A stretch of 64,000 bases of DNA from Palsa-513 sp036510225. Its GTDB lineage: Bacteria > Actinomycetota > Thermoleophilia > Solirubrobacterales > Solirubrobacteraceae. The notes beneath the pieces were generated by a model. That model was not told where the DNA came from. It saw nothing but the letters and a program-made list of their open reading frames with translations, and ran no database searches. How positions within the stretch are numbered: the first letter of the stretch is position 1; every line of letters starts with the position of its first letter. Location: NCBI GenBank assembly GCA_036510225.1, contig DATCEH010000008.1, positions 1-64,000 of the forward strand, written 5' to 3'. Position numbers and translations under genes: made by a program. Below, in pieces: positions 41,492 to 50,207 of this stretch.

Positions 41492-42201
41492 GACACGTTC
41501 ACCCCGAGGCGCAGCCCGTTGGCAGCGTTGACCTGGTCCGACGGGACTGGGTTGGCGATCACGGTCGACAGATACTCGGGCGTGTTCGGCCCGACGTCCT
41601 TGCGAGTCCCGAGAGCGTTCAGCTGCACCGCGACGATGACCCGCCGAACGTCGGTATCAGTCGTCCCGGTGGCTCCGCCGGTCGCACCGGTGCAAAGGCC
41701 GCCCGGAGTGCTTCCCTGGCAGACGTCCGTCACTTGCGTGACGAACGTGTAGACCGTTGCGGTCGTTGAGCCGACCGTCACGTTCGGCTGGATCGGGGTG
41801 ACCGCGCCGCTCGCGCTCTGGACAAGCGGCTCGGTCACGAGCACGGTTCCGGGACTCTGGTAGTTCTCCTCGACCTCCCAGTGCAGCAGGTCGCTCGTGA
41901 TGAAGTCCGTCGGGTTGCTCGGGTCGCTGTCGAGGCCCGCCTTCGTCGGGATCGACGTCATGGCGAGCGCGCCAAAGCCGTTCTGGCTTACCGCCTGGCG
42001 CACCTTCTCGATCTGAGATTGGGCGATCGACAGGAGAGTGACCTGTCGTCCGTTGGCCAGCGCGCTGGTGTTCGACTGCACGAACAGGTCGGCGCTCGCC
42101 CCGACCACGATCAGCGAGATCAAGAGCGTGATCATGACCTCGATCAGGGTCAGGCCTGATTCGCCGGCCGCACGTCGGACGCCTCGCACGTTCACGACCA
42201 T
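41488..42201 (-). CDS. PilV-like minor prepilin
   Basis: A 237-aa protein with leader MVVNVRGVRRAAGESG and mature LTLIEVMITLLISLIVVGASADLFVQ, the GspI/PilV pattern with Glu5. The head is Thr/Val-rich with one probable disulfide (DVCQGSTPGGLCTG). It overlaps the PilW-like gene upstream by 10 bp and the PilX-like gene downstream by 4 bp, forming a compact three-gene minor-pilin operon. Confidence 0.87.
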   Translation of the reverse strand: MVVNVRGVRRAAGESGLTLIEVMITLLISLIVVGASADLFVQSNTSALANGRQVTLLSIAQSQIEKVRQAVSQNGFGALAMTSIPTKAGLDSDPSNPTDFITSDLLHWEVEENYQSPGTVLVTEPLVQSASGAVTPIQPNVTVGSTTATVYTFVTQVTDVCQGSTPGGLCTGATGGATGTTDTDVRRVIVAVQLNALGTRKDVGPNTPEYLSTVIANPVPSDQVNAANGLRLGVNVS

Positions 42202-42920
42202 GCCCTCAGGTTGACGCCGGTCGTGACGGCGGCGGTACCCGAGCCCCTGACCACAACCTTGGCGTTGGGATCGTTCTGGCTGATCGCCTCGACGGCCAGG
42301 TTGACAGCCACGTAGACGGGGAAGCTCGGCGGAGACCCGGGTGGAGTGCCGCTGATCGCGGTGCCGATCGTGTTACCGGTCGTCCCGGTCGGGGTGATCG
42401 TCGCTGAGGAAACGCCGGCGACCTCGGACTGCTGGTTGCCGGCAACCGTGCACGACCCGCTGGCAAGCGCGGCCGTCGGCGCGACGCAGGTGCGGGTGCA
42501 GGACCCCGGCACGCCGCCGCTTGCCGCGGTACACGACCAGGTGAGGTGGTCGCAGGTGGTCGCTCCGGAGCATCCTCCGGCGGGGGCGATGTAGAAGCTC
42601 GCGGAGAACGCGGCGCTCACTCCGGTCGTGTAGGTGATCACGACAGGCGTGTCGTTGCCGAGCGTCGCGGTCGAGTCAGCGTTGTTCTGAGCCTCGCGAA
42701 TGTCGCGCGTGAACAGGGCGAGGCCGGTCTCGGCCTGGCGTGTCGCGAAAGTCCGGCTGGACACTCCGTCCTGCTGGTCGATCGAGACGATCAGGAAGGT
42801 CATCAGGCCACCCGCGAGGACGAGCCCCGCGGCCATCGCAACGAGCAGCTCGATCAGGGTGAAGCCGTCCGCTGAGCGGAGCGAAGGGCGAGAGCGGTGG
42901 TTGTGGAGGGAGGTCGACAT
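42192..42920 (-). CDS. PilW-like minor prepilin
   Basis: A 242-aa protein. Leader MSTSLHNHRSRPSLRSADG, then FTLIELLVAMAAGLVLAGGLMTFLIV, the GspJ/PilW pattern, followed by FATRQAETGLALFTRDIREAQN, characteristic of this family. Six to eight Cys in the head (GGCSGATTCDHLTWSC, SCTRTC) suggest several disulfides. Start chosen at the ATG 19 residues before the processing site; the longer open frame has no conserved sequence. First gene of the minor-pilin operon. Confidence 0.87.
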   Translation of the reverse strand: MSTSLHNHRSRPSLRSADGFTLIELLVAMAAGLVLAGGLMTFLIVSIDQQDGVSSRTFATRQAETGLALFTRDIREAQNNADSTATLGNDTPVVITYTTGVSAAFSASFYIAPAGGCSGATTCDHLTWSCTAASGGVPGSCTRTCVAPTAALASGSCTVAGNQQSEVAGVSSATITPTGTTGNTIGTAISGTPPGSPPSFPVYVAVNLAVEAISQNDPNAKVVVRGSGTAAVTTGVNLRAWS

Positions 42921-43347
42921 CGAAGCTGAGCGGAGGAACGGGGTTCGTCCGGCTAGGTCAAGTGTCGGCGCACGGCCGATGGTCCTTGAGTCCAAATCGC
43001 AGGGCGATGCAACTTCCGTCCATGCGGCGGAGCGACCGCCCGCGCGCAGCGACTCGCCTCGCCCAGGCACACGACGCCCCCGAAGCCACCCGGTGCCGAG
43101 CCCCCGCTGTTGCCACGAGGGCTCTGCGGCCCCGGACCTCTTGTCGCTTGCGGCCGCCGGCAGGTGACCGGCCTTCCCTCCAACCCGGAACCGACGGGGG
43201 ACGGCGGTCCCCCGGCGCGCGTACGCCGCGGGCCAGAGCCCGCTGCGAACCCGCTAAGCCGCCGGGATCAGTGCCGTCGGCATACGCTCAGCTAACCGCC
43301 GGCGGTCTGCCACCCTCGGTGGGACAGCTCCGGCTCCCCGGCTCGCC
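42921..43347. promoter_or_regulatory. Leader region of the minor-pilin operon
   Basis: About 430 bp without a supported gene between the PilW-like gene and the secreted-protein gene. It must contain the promoter of the minor-pilin operon. I looked for a third copy of the GEMM core (the 'ggctttgcgtc' block) and did not find it. GC-rich inverted repeats occur around 43190-43215. Confidence 0.35.
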
Positions 43348-43731
43348 TCAATAACCGCCGGCGATGCAGGCGCCGGCGGAGCCGAACAGATCCTTGAAGA
43401 TCTTTGCCGGCGCGACCGAGCAGCTGAAGCCGCCGACCCCGTAGGCGGTCACCCGCCACTTGCCGTTGAGCGTGTGGAGCAGGGCCTTCGACGCGCCCGA
43501 CTTGTGCGAGGTCAGCTTGACCAGGGCGTAGCTGTGGTTGGCCGTCGAGACGACGATCTTCGAGACCTTGGCGTCCGACGGGGCCTTCGAGTGCTTCGCG
43601 TGAATATACGTATGCATCACCTTGTCGATCGCCGAGTGCTCCTTCTTCGTGGGCGCCCGGTGGGCGAGCGCCGGTGAGGCGCCGAGGACGAGCAGGCTGG
43701 CCAGGGCGAGGAGGATCGGGAGGCGTCGCAT
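43348..43731 (-). CDS. Small secreted protein of unknown function
   Basis: A 127-aa protein. Signal peptide MRRLPILLALASLLVLGASPALA. The mature domain HRAPTKKEHSAIDKVMHTYIHAKHSKAPSDAKVSKIVVSTANHSYALVKL looks like a cystatin/NTF2-like alpha/beta fold: helix, then strands with KWRVTAYGVGGFSCSVAP. Two Cys near the C-terminus. Similar small exported proteins are frequent in Thermoleophilia-like genomes. Divergent from greA. Confidence 0.75.
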   Translation of the reverse strand: MRRLPILLALASLLVLGASPALAHRAPTKKEHSAIDKVMHTYIHAKHSKAPSDAKVSKIVVSTANHSYALVKLTSHKSGASKALLHTLNGKWRVTAYGVGGFSCSVAPAKIFKDLFGSAGACIAGGY

Positions 43732-43852
43732 AAGCCGGCAGGGTAGCGGTCGCACCGGATCGGCGCGTCGCGTCCGGTTCGGGCGCTCTACTCTGGAGGT
43801 AGGCCGACCCGCCATCGGCCGCCAACCGCGATTCACGAGAGGAAGCACCAGC

Positions 43853-44329
43853 ATGACCGAAGCGAACGTGATCACCGCCGAAGGCCTGAGCGCCTTGAAC
43901 GCAGAACTCGAGGAGCTCGAAGGCCCAAGTCGCCGGGAGATCGCCGAGCGCATCAAGACCGCCCGGGAGTGGGGCGACCTGAAGGAGAACAGCGAGTACC
44001 ACGACGCCAAGAACGACCAGTCGCACCTCGAGCGCAAGATCGCGATGCTCCGCGAGCGGATCTCCCGGTCGGAGATCATCGAGCCCGAGGCGACCGGCAC
44101 GGGCACCGACGGGGTCGTCTCGTTCGGCTCGACGGTCGTCGTCGCCGACGAGGCCGGCGGCGAGCAGACCTGGACGCTCGTCAGCTCGCACGAGGCCGCT
44201 CCCAAGGAGGGCCGCCTGTCGATCGAGTCGCCGGTCGCGAAGGCGCTGACCGGCCGCCGGGCCGGCGACACGACGACGATCGCCCTCCCCCGCGGGGCCC
44301 GGACCCTGCGGATCGTCAGCGTTACCTGA
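43853..44329 (+). CDS. greA: Transcript cleavage factor GreA
   Basis: A 158-aa protein. N-terminal coiled coil ending in the acidic tip loop EWGDLKENSEYHDAKNDQSHLE (catalytic DLKENSEY), then the FKBP-like C-terminal domain with FGSTVVVAD, GRLSIESPVAKALTGRRAGDTTTIALP and LRIVSV. Rescues backtracked RNA polymerase. GAGAGGAAG precedes the ATG by about 8 nt. The open frame upstream of MTEANVITAEG has no support. Confidence 0.96.
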   Translation: MTEANVITAEGLSALNAELEELEGPSRREIAERIKTAREWGDLKENSEYHDAKNDQSHLERKIAMLRERISRSEIIEPEATGTGTDGVVSFGSTVVVADEAGGEQTWTLVSSHEAAPKEGRLSIESPVAKALTGRRAGDTTTIALPRGARTLRIVSVT

Positions 44330-45128
44330 GCAGAGCCGACCGCCCGACCCAGGTCCTCGACGTCCACGGCGCGCGGGTTCTCGAGGCCCGGGCCGGCGGC
44401 GGTGTGGTCGAGATCGTCGCGCCGTACGCCAGCAGGCCGTTGCGGTAGACGCACTGGAACTGGCCGAGCCCGCCCGGGCTGATCGTGTAGGTCGCCGTGG
44501 TAACGTCGTCACAGTTGCCGTGGGCCCTGCTCGCGCGCCAGGCGGTCTCGGTCGACTTTCCGAGCGCCAGCACGGGCGCCCAGGTCGGGACGCTCAGACC
44601 GAGCACCTCGCCCGGCGCAACGGCGAGCGGCTCCGCCAGCTTGAAGACGGAGGTCTCTCCCAGCAGCGGCGCCAGCGCGACCAGCGGCGTCACGCCGACC
44701 ACCCGGAACCGGTAGTTGGATCCCTGGCGCAGGATGACCAGCGCCGCATACGGGAACCCGCCGGCCAGCTGGTCGAAGAAGTTGATCTCGTCGGCGTCGG
44801 GCTTGGATAGGGTGATCGTCCAGCTCACGACGACGCCGGCGTGACCGACGACCATCGCGTTGTGGCTACCCGCCACCGCTGCCTGGAAGCCGGTCGTCCG
44901 GGTCAGCGCCTGGCAGGGGAGTCCGGGGCAGCTGGGGGAACCGGGCGAAGCCGCCGTGCCGAGTCGCTGGACGGCCGCCCCTGCGCTTGTCGACCACGAG
45001 AGGACGCCGACCGCGGCCAGCGTGCCCAGTGCGGCGCGGGTGCCGACGACCCTCCGCGACGACTGAGCGCCGTCGGGCGCCGATCTGTCGAAGCTCGCCC
45101 TGGCTGGACGTGAACGGTTCGATGACAT
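44322..45128 (-). CDS. Secreted protein of unknown function
   Basis: A 268-aa protein with a long basic N-terminus followed by a signal-like helix (GTRAALGTLAAVGVLSWSTSAGAA, about 29-52). The mature region AVAGSHNAMVVGHAGVVVSWTITLSKPDADEINFF...GSNYRFRVVGVTPL is beta-rich, typical of actinobacterial exported proteins with a jelly-roll-like domain. Two Cys pairs. The 3' end overlaps the end of greA by 8 bp on the opposite strand. Confidence 0.7.
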   Translation of the reverse strand: MSSNRSRPARASFDRSAPDGAQSSRRVVGTRAALGTLAAVGVLSWSTSAGAAVQRLGTAASPGSPSCPGLPCQALTRTTGFQAAVAGSHNAMVVGHAGVVVSWTITLSKPDADEINFFDQLAGGFPYAALVILRQGSNYRFRVVGVTPLVALAPLLGETSVFKLAEPLAVAPGEVLGLSVPTWAPVLALGKSTETAWRASRAHGNCDDVTTATYTISPGGLGQFQCVYRNGLLAYGATISTTPPPARASRTRAPWTSRTWVGRSALLR

Positions 45129-45221
45129 TTTCGCAGCGCAAGAGTACGGAATGTCGGGCTGCCGCGAGACGGCGGCGTCTGGCGCGTCATCGCGTCGGCC
45201 TCGCCGGTTCGCGGGCTACGA

Positions 45222-45884
45222 TTGGTGTGGATGCGCCCGGCCGCCCTGCTCGACATCGACGGAACGCTCGTCGACACCAATTATCAGCACGCGCTCGCGT
45301 GGTACCGGGCGTTCCGCGAGCACGGCCTGGTCTTCCCGATCTGGCGGCTCCACCGGCACATCGGCATGGGCGGAGACCAGCTGGTCGAGGCGATCGCCGG
45401 CGAGGACGTCGACCGCGAGCACGGGGATTCGATCCGCGCCGTCGAGAAGGACCGCTACCACGAGCTGATCGGCGAGGTCGAGCTGATGCCGGACGCGCGG
45501 CGCCTGATCACCCGGCTCAGCGACCGCGGCCACGCGGTGGTGCTCGCGAGCTCGGCCAGCGCCGAGGATCTCGCGCACTACCGGGGGATGCTCGACGTCG
45601 ACGAGTCGATCGCCGACGCGACGTCGAGCGACGATGTCGAGGAGACGAAGCCGGCGCCCGACCTGATCCAGGCGGCGATCGCCAAGGTCTCGGACGGCGC
45701 GGACGCCGTGATGGTCGGCGACTCGACCTGGGACTGCGAGGCCGCCCAGCGGGCGGGCATCCCGTCGATCGCCCTGCTGACCGGCGGCTTCGGCGAGGAC
45801 GAGCTCCGGGCGGCCGGGGCGAGCGCGGTGTTCGAGTCGCTCGGCGCCCTGCTCGAGCGGATCGACGAGACGCCGCTCAGATGA
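45222..45884 (+). CDS. HAD-superfamily phosphatase
   Basis: A ~220-aa phosphoglycolate-phosphatase-like enzyme. HAD motif I LLDIDGTLVDTN (nucleophile first Asp), motif II VLASSAS, motif III Lys in EETKPAPDLI and motif IV VMVGDSTWDCEAA. The helical cap subdomain is at about 20-85. The ATG at 45231 (MRPAALLDIDGT) fits the family start better than the upstream GTG at 45222. The physiological substrate cannot be read from the sequence. Converges with the next gene, overlapping by 8 bp. Confidence 0.9.
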   Translation: MVWMRPAALLDIDGTLVDTNYQHALAWYRAFREHGLVFPIWRLHRHIGMGGDQLVEAIAGEDVDREHGDSIRAVEKDRYHELIGEVELMPDARRLITRLSDRGHAVVLASSASAEDLAHYRGMLDVDESIADATSSDDVEETKPAPDLIQAAIAKVSDGADAVMVGDSTWDCEAAQRAGIPSIALLTGGFGEDELRAAGASAVFESLGALLERIDETPLR

Positions 45885-46161
45885 GGCTGTCGCCCTTGGG
45901 CGGGATCACCCACATCTTCTTGGCCATCGTGTCGAGCGTCTGCGGGTCGAGGTCGGCGATCTTCTCGAAGCCGGCCTTCTCCATCAGCCGCACGAGGTCC
46001 CCCCACGCGCGGGCGACCGGCAGCACGCGGTTCATGCCCCAGCCGGCGACGTCCTTGAGCTCCTTGGCCCGGGCTCGGGCCTCGTCGAGCGTGATCTCGC
46101 CGAAGTGCTTCTCGGCTCCGCCGATGTGGACGGGACGGGTCAGCGTGTCTTCGCTCATCAC
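45877..46161 (-). CDS. Small conserved protein of unknown function
   Basis: A 94-aa soluble protein. Helical, with ITLDEARARAKELKDVAGWGMNRVLPVARAWGDLVRLMEKAG and a C-terminal VIPPKGDSLI. No signal peptide, no metal motif. It ends the ABC transporter gene group on the minus strand after a 45-bp gap. I recognise no characterised family. Confidence 0.7.
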   Translation of the reverse strand: MMSEDTLTRPVHIGGAEKHFGEITLDEARARAKELKDVAGWGMNRVLPVARAWGDLVRLMEKAGFEKIADLDPQTLDTMAKKMWVIPPKGDSLI

Positions 46162-46206
46162 TGCAGCCTAGTCCCTGCGGCGGCCCGAGCCGCCAGACCT
46201 GGCCGG

Positions 46207-47109
46207 TCAGGCGAGCACACGGCGGCGGAAGTTCCGCAGGCCGAGCGTCAGGAAGACGGCGCAGAACCCGACGAGCACGGGATAGACGATGTAGAGGTGC
46301 ATGTGCGAGGCATGGGTCAGGCCGGCCCGCATGCCCTCGGCGACGTAGATCAGCGGATTGACGAGGACGAGGATCTGCAGCCAGTGAACGCCGTGGAACT
46401 GGACCGGCGCGAGCCGCGTCCACTGGTAGTAGGTCCCCCCGAGGAAGGTCAGCGGGAGCACGACGAAGCCGAACATCAGGCCGAGGTTCCGTGGCTCGAA
46501 CTTGGTCCCGAGCAGCAGCCCGAGCGAGGTCATCGTGACGCAGGCCAGCGGGATCAGGGTGATGATGACCGGCCAGCGAACCGCCAGATGGGCGTGGACG
46601 CCCGACGCGTGGACGACGGCTGCGATCGGGAAGACGATCACCGCGGCGATCAGGCCCTGGGTCGCCCCGGAGAGCACCTTGGCCATCGCGACGAGCCAGA
46701 TCGGGCACGGCGCCTGGACGCGATCCTCGATCTCCCTGGTGTAGCCGAACTCCTGCGAGAGCTGGATCGCGACGGCCTGGATGCCCTGGAACATGATCGT
46801 GATCGCGACGACCCCGGGAACGAGGACGGTCGCGAACGCCGACTCGCCCCCCGCCCCACCAGCCCCGCCGCCGATCCCCTGACCGATCGTGGGGAAGACG
46901 TCGAGGAAGACGAAGACGAGGAGGAACGGCTGGATAAGTGTGCGGACGATGAACTCGCCTTTGTTCTTCCAGAGCACGGTCAAGTCACGCAGGATGAGGG
47001 CAACGAGCGCGGCCCGGCTGGCCGCGGCCATCGTCCGGCTCGGCTCGATCGCGATCCTCGGGCGGTCCGCCGCGGCAGGCTCCGGCGTGGTCGGCGTCGT
47101 GGTCGCCAT
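46207..47109 (-). CDS. ABC-2 type exporter permease
   Basis: A 300-aa membrane protein with six helices. The cytoplasmic N-terminal helix SRAALVALILRDLTVLWKNKGEFIVRTLIQPFLLVFVF and the FPTIGQG external loop are typical of DrrB/ABC2_membrane permeases, as is the SQEFGYTREIEDRVQAPCPIWLVAMAKVL coupling region. The ATG overlaps the ATPase stop. Exports an unknown lipid, glycan precursor or drug. Confidence 0.9.
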   Translation of the reverse strand: MATTTPTTPEPAAADRPRIAIEPSRTMAAASRAALVALILRDLTVLWKNKGEFIVRTLIQPFLLVFVFLDVFPTIGQGIGGGAGGAGGESAFATVLVPGVVAITIMFQGIQAVAIQLSQEFGYTREIEDRVQAPCPIWLVAMAKVLSGATQGLIAAVIVFPIAAVVHASGVHAHLAVRWPVIITLIPLACVTMTSLGLLLGTKFEPRNLGLMFGFVVLPLTFLGGTYYQWTRLAPVQFHGVHWLQILVLVNPLIYVAEGMRAGLTHASHMHLYIVYPVLVGFCAVFLTLGLRNFRRRVLA

Positions 47110-48101
47110 CAGTCGCGGAGCTCCTTGCCGGTGAGCTGGATGAAGACGGTCTCGAGCGACGGCTCGGCGACCGAGATGTCGACCAGATCGAAGCCGCCGG
47201 ACTCGGCCGCCGTGACGACTCGCGGGACGAGCCGGTCGGCCCCGGTCACGTGGAGCTCGACGCCGCCGTCGAGCACGCGCGAGCGCGTCACCCCGGGGAT
47301 CTCTCTCGTCAGGTGCCCGGCGAGCGCCTCGCCGTCACCACCGGCCTTGACCGTGACGATCGTGTCCGCGCCGATCGACCGCTTGAGCGCGGCCGGGGTG
47401 TCGAGCGCGAGGATCCTCCCGTGGTCCATGATCGCGACCCGGCCGCAGAGCTGGTCGGCCTCCTCCATGTAGTGCGTGGTCAGGAGGATCGTCTGGCCCT
47501 CGGCGTTCAGCTCGCCGAGGATCTCCCATAGGGCGAGCCGGCTCTGGGGATCGAGGCCGGCGGTCGGCTCGTCGAGGAAGAGGACGGCGGGCCGGTGGAA
47601 GATCGCCCGGGCGACCATCAGCCGCTGGGCCATCCCGCCCGACAGCGCGAAGACCGATTTCGAAGCCCATTTGGAGAGCTGGAACTTGTCGAGCAGCTCG
47701 GCCGCGATCCGCCGGGAGTCGGCCGCCGGCATGCCGAACAGCCGGCCGTGGAAGTAGAGGTTCTCGGTGACCGTCAGCTGGCGATCGAGCGTGTTGCTCT
47801 GGGAGACGATCCCGATCAGCTGCTTTGCGAGCGCCGGCTGTGCGACGACGTCGATCGACCCGACCCAGGCCCGCCCGGCGGTCGGGATGACGCGTGTCGT
47901 GAGCATCCCGGCCGTCGTCGTCTTGCCGGCCCCGTTGGGGCCGAGCAGGCCGAAGATCTCGCCGGCGTCGACGGTGAGGTCGAGCTCGTCGACCGCTGCC
48001 AGCTCACTCCCGGCGTAGACCTTCGTCAGGCCTTCGGTGCGGATCACGGCCGCAACGGTCGGATCCGGCTGCGACGTCGGACTGGTTTCGGTGGCCGCCA
48101 T
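47109..48101 (-). CDS. ABC exporter ATP-binding protein (DrrA type)
   Basis: A 330-aa ATPase. Walker A GPNGAGKTTT, Q-loop VSQSNTLD, signature LSGGMAQRLMVARAI, Walker B VLFLDEPTAGLD and H-loop LLTTHYMEEADQL, followed by the ~100-residue C-terminal domain usual for daunorubicin/nodulation-type exporters. Works with the permease encoded immediately downstream. Its start lies 10 bp after the hydroquinone-reductase gene, so the whole group may be one transcript. Confidence 0.94.
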   Translation of the reverse strand: MAATETSPTSQPDPTVAAVIRTEGLTKVYAGSELAAVDELDLTVDAGEIFGLLGPNGAGKTTTAGMLTTRVIPTAGRAWVGSIDVVAQPALAKQLIGIVSQSNTLDRQLTVTENLYFHGRLFGMPAADSRRIAAELLDKFQLSKWASKSVFALSGGMAQRLMVARAIFHRPAVLFLDEPTAGLDPQSRLALWEILGELNAEGQTILLTTHYMEEADQLCGRVAIMDHGRILALDTPAALKRSIGADTIVTVKAGGDGEALAGHLTREIPGVTRSRVLDGGVELHVTGADRLVPRVVTAAESGGFDLVDISVAEPSLETVFIQLTGKELRD

Positions 48102-48111
48102 GTCCCGTGGA

Positions 48112-49089
48112 TCAGCCGAGCGTCGCCCGGTCGTGCGGTGCGGCGAAGTCGATCATCGGTCCGACGGGGACGATCCCGGACGGGTTGATTCCCGGATGGG
48201 TCGCGTAGTAGTGGCGCTTGATGTGGTCGAGATCGACCGTCTGGGCGACCGCGGCCGTCTGGTAGAGGTCGCGGACGTAGGGCCAGAGGTTCGGGTAGTC
48301 GACGATCCGCCGGATGTTGCACTTGAAGTGGCCGACGTAGACCGGGTCGAAGCGGACGAGCGTCGGGAAGAGCCGCCAGTCGGCGAGCGTCTGCTCGCTC
48401 CCGAACAGGTACCGCTGGCCGGCCAGGCGCCGGTCGAGCCGGTCGAGCGTCTCGAAGAGCGGGAGCACGGCCTCCTCGTAGGCCGCCTGCGACTTGGCGA
48501 ACCCGGCCCGGTAGACGCCGTTGTTGACGCGCTCGTAGATCTCCGCGTTCAGTTCGTCGATCGACCCGCGCAGCCCGTCTGGGTAATAGTCGAGCTCGGG
48601 ATGCCCGGCGAGGGCGTCGAACGCGCTGTTGAGCATCACCACGATGTCGGCCGACTCGTTGTTGACGATCTGGCCGGTCTGGGTGTCCCAGAGCACCGGG
48701 ACGGTGACGCGCGCGTCGAATTCGGGGTCGCTGGCGGTGTACGCCTCCGAGAGGTACTCCCAGCCGTGGAGCGGGTCCCCGGTGGCGCCGCGGACGTCCC
48801 GAAAGGCCCAGCCTTTGTCGTCGCGGATCGGATCGACGATCGAGAGACCGATCGCGTCCTCGAGTCCCTTCAGGCTGCGGAGGATCACCGTCCGGTGGGC
48901 CCACGGGCACGCGAGCGACACATACAGGTGGTAGCGGCCGGCCTCGGCGGCGAAGCCCGAGCTCGCGTCGGCGGTGACCCAGTTGCGGAAGCGGCTTCCC
49001 TGGCGGACGAACCGCCCGTCGTCGGCCTGCTCGCCCTTCGCGAGCGTCGGCTCGAGCGCGGACTGGTGGTTGGCGGTGGGGCCTGTCAT
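48112..49089 (-). CDS. Glutathionyl/mycothiolyl-hydroquinone reductase (ECM4/YqjG family)
   Basis: A 325-aa omega/Xi-class glutathione-transferase-like enzyme. Catalytic Cys61 in the motif SLACPWAHRT, then GWAFRDVRGATGDPLHGWEYLSEAY (family-specific) and SADIVVMLNSAF. The all-alpha C-terminal domain has LFGSEQTLADWRLFPTLVRFDPVYVGHFKCN and YYATHPGINPSGIVPVGP. It reduces thiol-hydroquinone adducts; in actinobacteria the thiol is probably mycothiol. Overlaps the next upstream small gene by 4 bp. Confidence 0.93.
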   Translation of the reverse strand: MTGPTANHQSALEPTLAKGEQADDGRFVRQGSRFRNWVTADASSGFAAEAGRYHLYVSLACPWAHRTVILRSLKGLEDAIGLSIVDPIRDDKGWAFRDVRGATGDPLHGWEYLSEAYTASDPEFDARVTVPVLWDTQTGQIVNNESADIVVMLNSAFDALAGHPELDYYPDGLRGSIDELNAEIYERVNNGVYRAGFAKSQAAYEEAVLPLFETLDRLDRRLAGQRYLFGSEQTLADWRLFPTLVRFDPVYVGHFKCNIRRIVDYPNLWPYVRDLYQTAAVAQTVDLDHIKRHYYATHPGINPSGIVPVGPMIDFAAPHDRATLG

Positions 49090-49355
49090 GTATCGCCCTG
49101 TTCGGAGCGAGCGCGCTCCTCGAGCTTCTCCCGGAGGTAGGACGCCTGCTCCGAGCGCCGGGCGTGGGTGTGCTCCTCCGCGGGGTCGCAGTCCTCGCCG
49201 GTGCGCTGCGCGGCGAGCGTCGCCAGCCGCGCCTCCGCTTCCTCGCGCCGGCGCTGAGCATCCACCATGGTCGCCGTGTCGGGATCGTGTTCGATCTCCT
49301 GATCCTGGCAGATCGCGCTCAGCAGGTCACGGGGCTTCTCGCGCCGGTCAGCCAA
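49086..49355 (-). CDS. Small charged protein of unknown function
   Basis: An 89-aa soluble, highly charged protein. Sequence pattern predicts a long helical hairpin or coiled coil (DAQRRREEAEARLATLAAQRTGEDC and EQASYLREKLEERARSEQ). The stop overlaps the reductase start (ATGA), so translation is coupled. No recognised domain. Confidence 0.6.
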   Translation of the reverse strand: MADRREKPRDLLSAICQDQEIEHDPDTATMVDAQRRREEAEARLATLAAQRTGEDCDPAEEHTHARRSEQASYLREKLEERARSEQGDT

Positions 49356-49524
49356 GCGACCTGCGCCCGGCTGTCGGCTGCGGGTGGACCCGACGGCCGT
49401 AGCGGCGCTGTCCGCGGACCCGTATCCTCATCTTGAGTAGAGGGCATGTTTCTGAGGTTGGGCCGTCGATCGCCCAGCAGCGGGAAGTGACTTCGGAGGG
49501 TTCGACCTGCCCCGGAGGTCCGCT

Positions 49525-49881
49525 GTGCTCCAAACGCCACACCCCGCCCGCTGCCGGCGGTTGCCGCGCGCCTCGCGCGAAGCGCGGGCCGCTCTCACCG
49601 GGGTTGGCATCGCGGCGCTACTGATCGTCCCCGTCGCGATCAGGCTCATGCCGGGCAGCGCCGTCGGGACGAACCTCGCGGCGGCGAGCACGAGCACGCG
49701 AGCATTTCCGACGTTCTGGGTCGTCCACGCCGGCCAGACGCTCGGCGTGGTCTCGGCGGCGACGGGACTCAGCGTGGCCGCGATCGAGCAGCTCAACCCC
49801 CACGCCGATCCCGGCGAGCTGATCCCCGGCCAGCGCATCAGGCTCCGCCCGACGGCGCCCAGACCACCGCGCAAACCGTGA
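49525..49881 (+). CDS. Small LysM-domain protein, membrane-anchored
   Basis: A 118-aa protein. Basic N-terminus, one membrane helix or signal anchor (LTGVGIAALLIVPVAIRLMP, about 23-42), then a single C-terminal LysM domain (about 67-110): FWVVHAGQTLGVVSAATGLSVAAIEQLNPHADPGELIPGQRIRL. LysM binds peptidoglycan GlcNAc. The start is GTG with CCGGAGG upstream. Likely a cell-wall-associated protein. Confidence 0.82.
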   Translation: MLQTPHPARCRRLPRASREARAALTGVGIAALLIVPVAIRLMPGSAVGTNLAAASTSTRAFPTFWVVHAGQTLGVVSAATGLSVAAIEQLNPHADPGELIPGQRIRLRPTAPRPPRKP

Positions 49882-50207
49882 GCGCCGGCGGCCAGCCGAC
49901 CGGCGATCCACCTCGTTGAGGTACTTCGCCAGGGACTGCGCGATGTGCTCCTCGCCGCGGGCGCTGCGAGCCCAAACCGTCTCATGCGTCGGGACGTCGC
50001 CGAGGGCGAGGAATGAGACCTCCGACCCGCGGATGCGTGGCGCACGGACCGCTGTCAGGGCACAGGCGTTCGTGTGGACGAACTTCGGGGACACGATACG
50101 TCCCAGATTTCACTCGGCGACAGGCTCGGTGACGCGTGCAGCCACGTCGAAGCGGCGTTCTCGTGGCCTGCATATGCCGGAGGCCCCCAGCGCATGGTCG
50201 GCGCGGC
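49882..50207. other. Gene-free boundary between core and accessory DNA
   Basis: About 325 bp with no gene I can support; frames here are short and unlike neighbours. It separates the LysM gene from the unknown two-gene cassette, where codon usage and average GC fall slightly. I see no integrase site or tRNA. Confidence 0.4.

Noticed and set aside
42921..43347. Third GEMM-type riboswitch before the minor-pilin operon
   Set aside because: The invariant GACGCAAAGCC and AGCCGGG blocks are absent on both strands.
46105..47472. 455-aa plus-strand frame across the ABC transporter genes
   Set aside because: Shadow frame rich in Asp/Glu/Arg; the minus strand has clear ABC permease and ATPase motifs.
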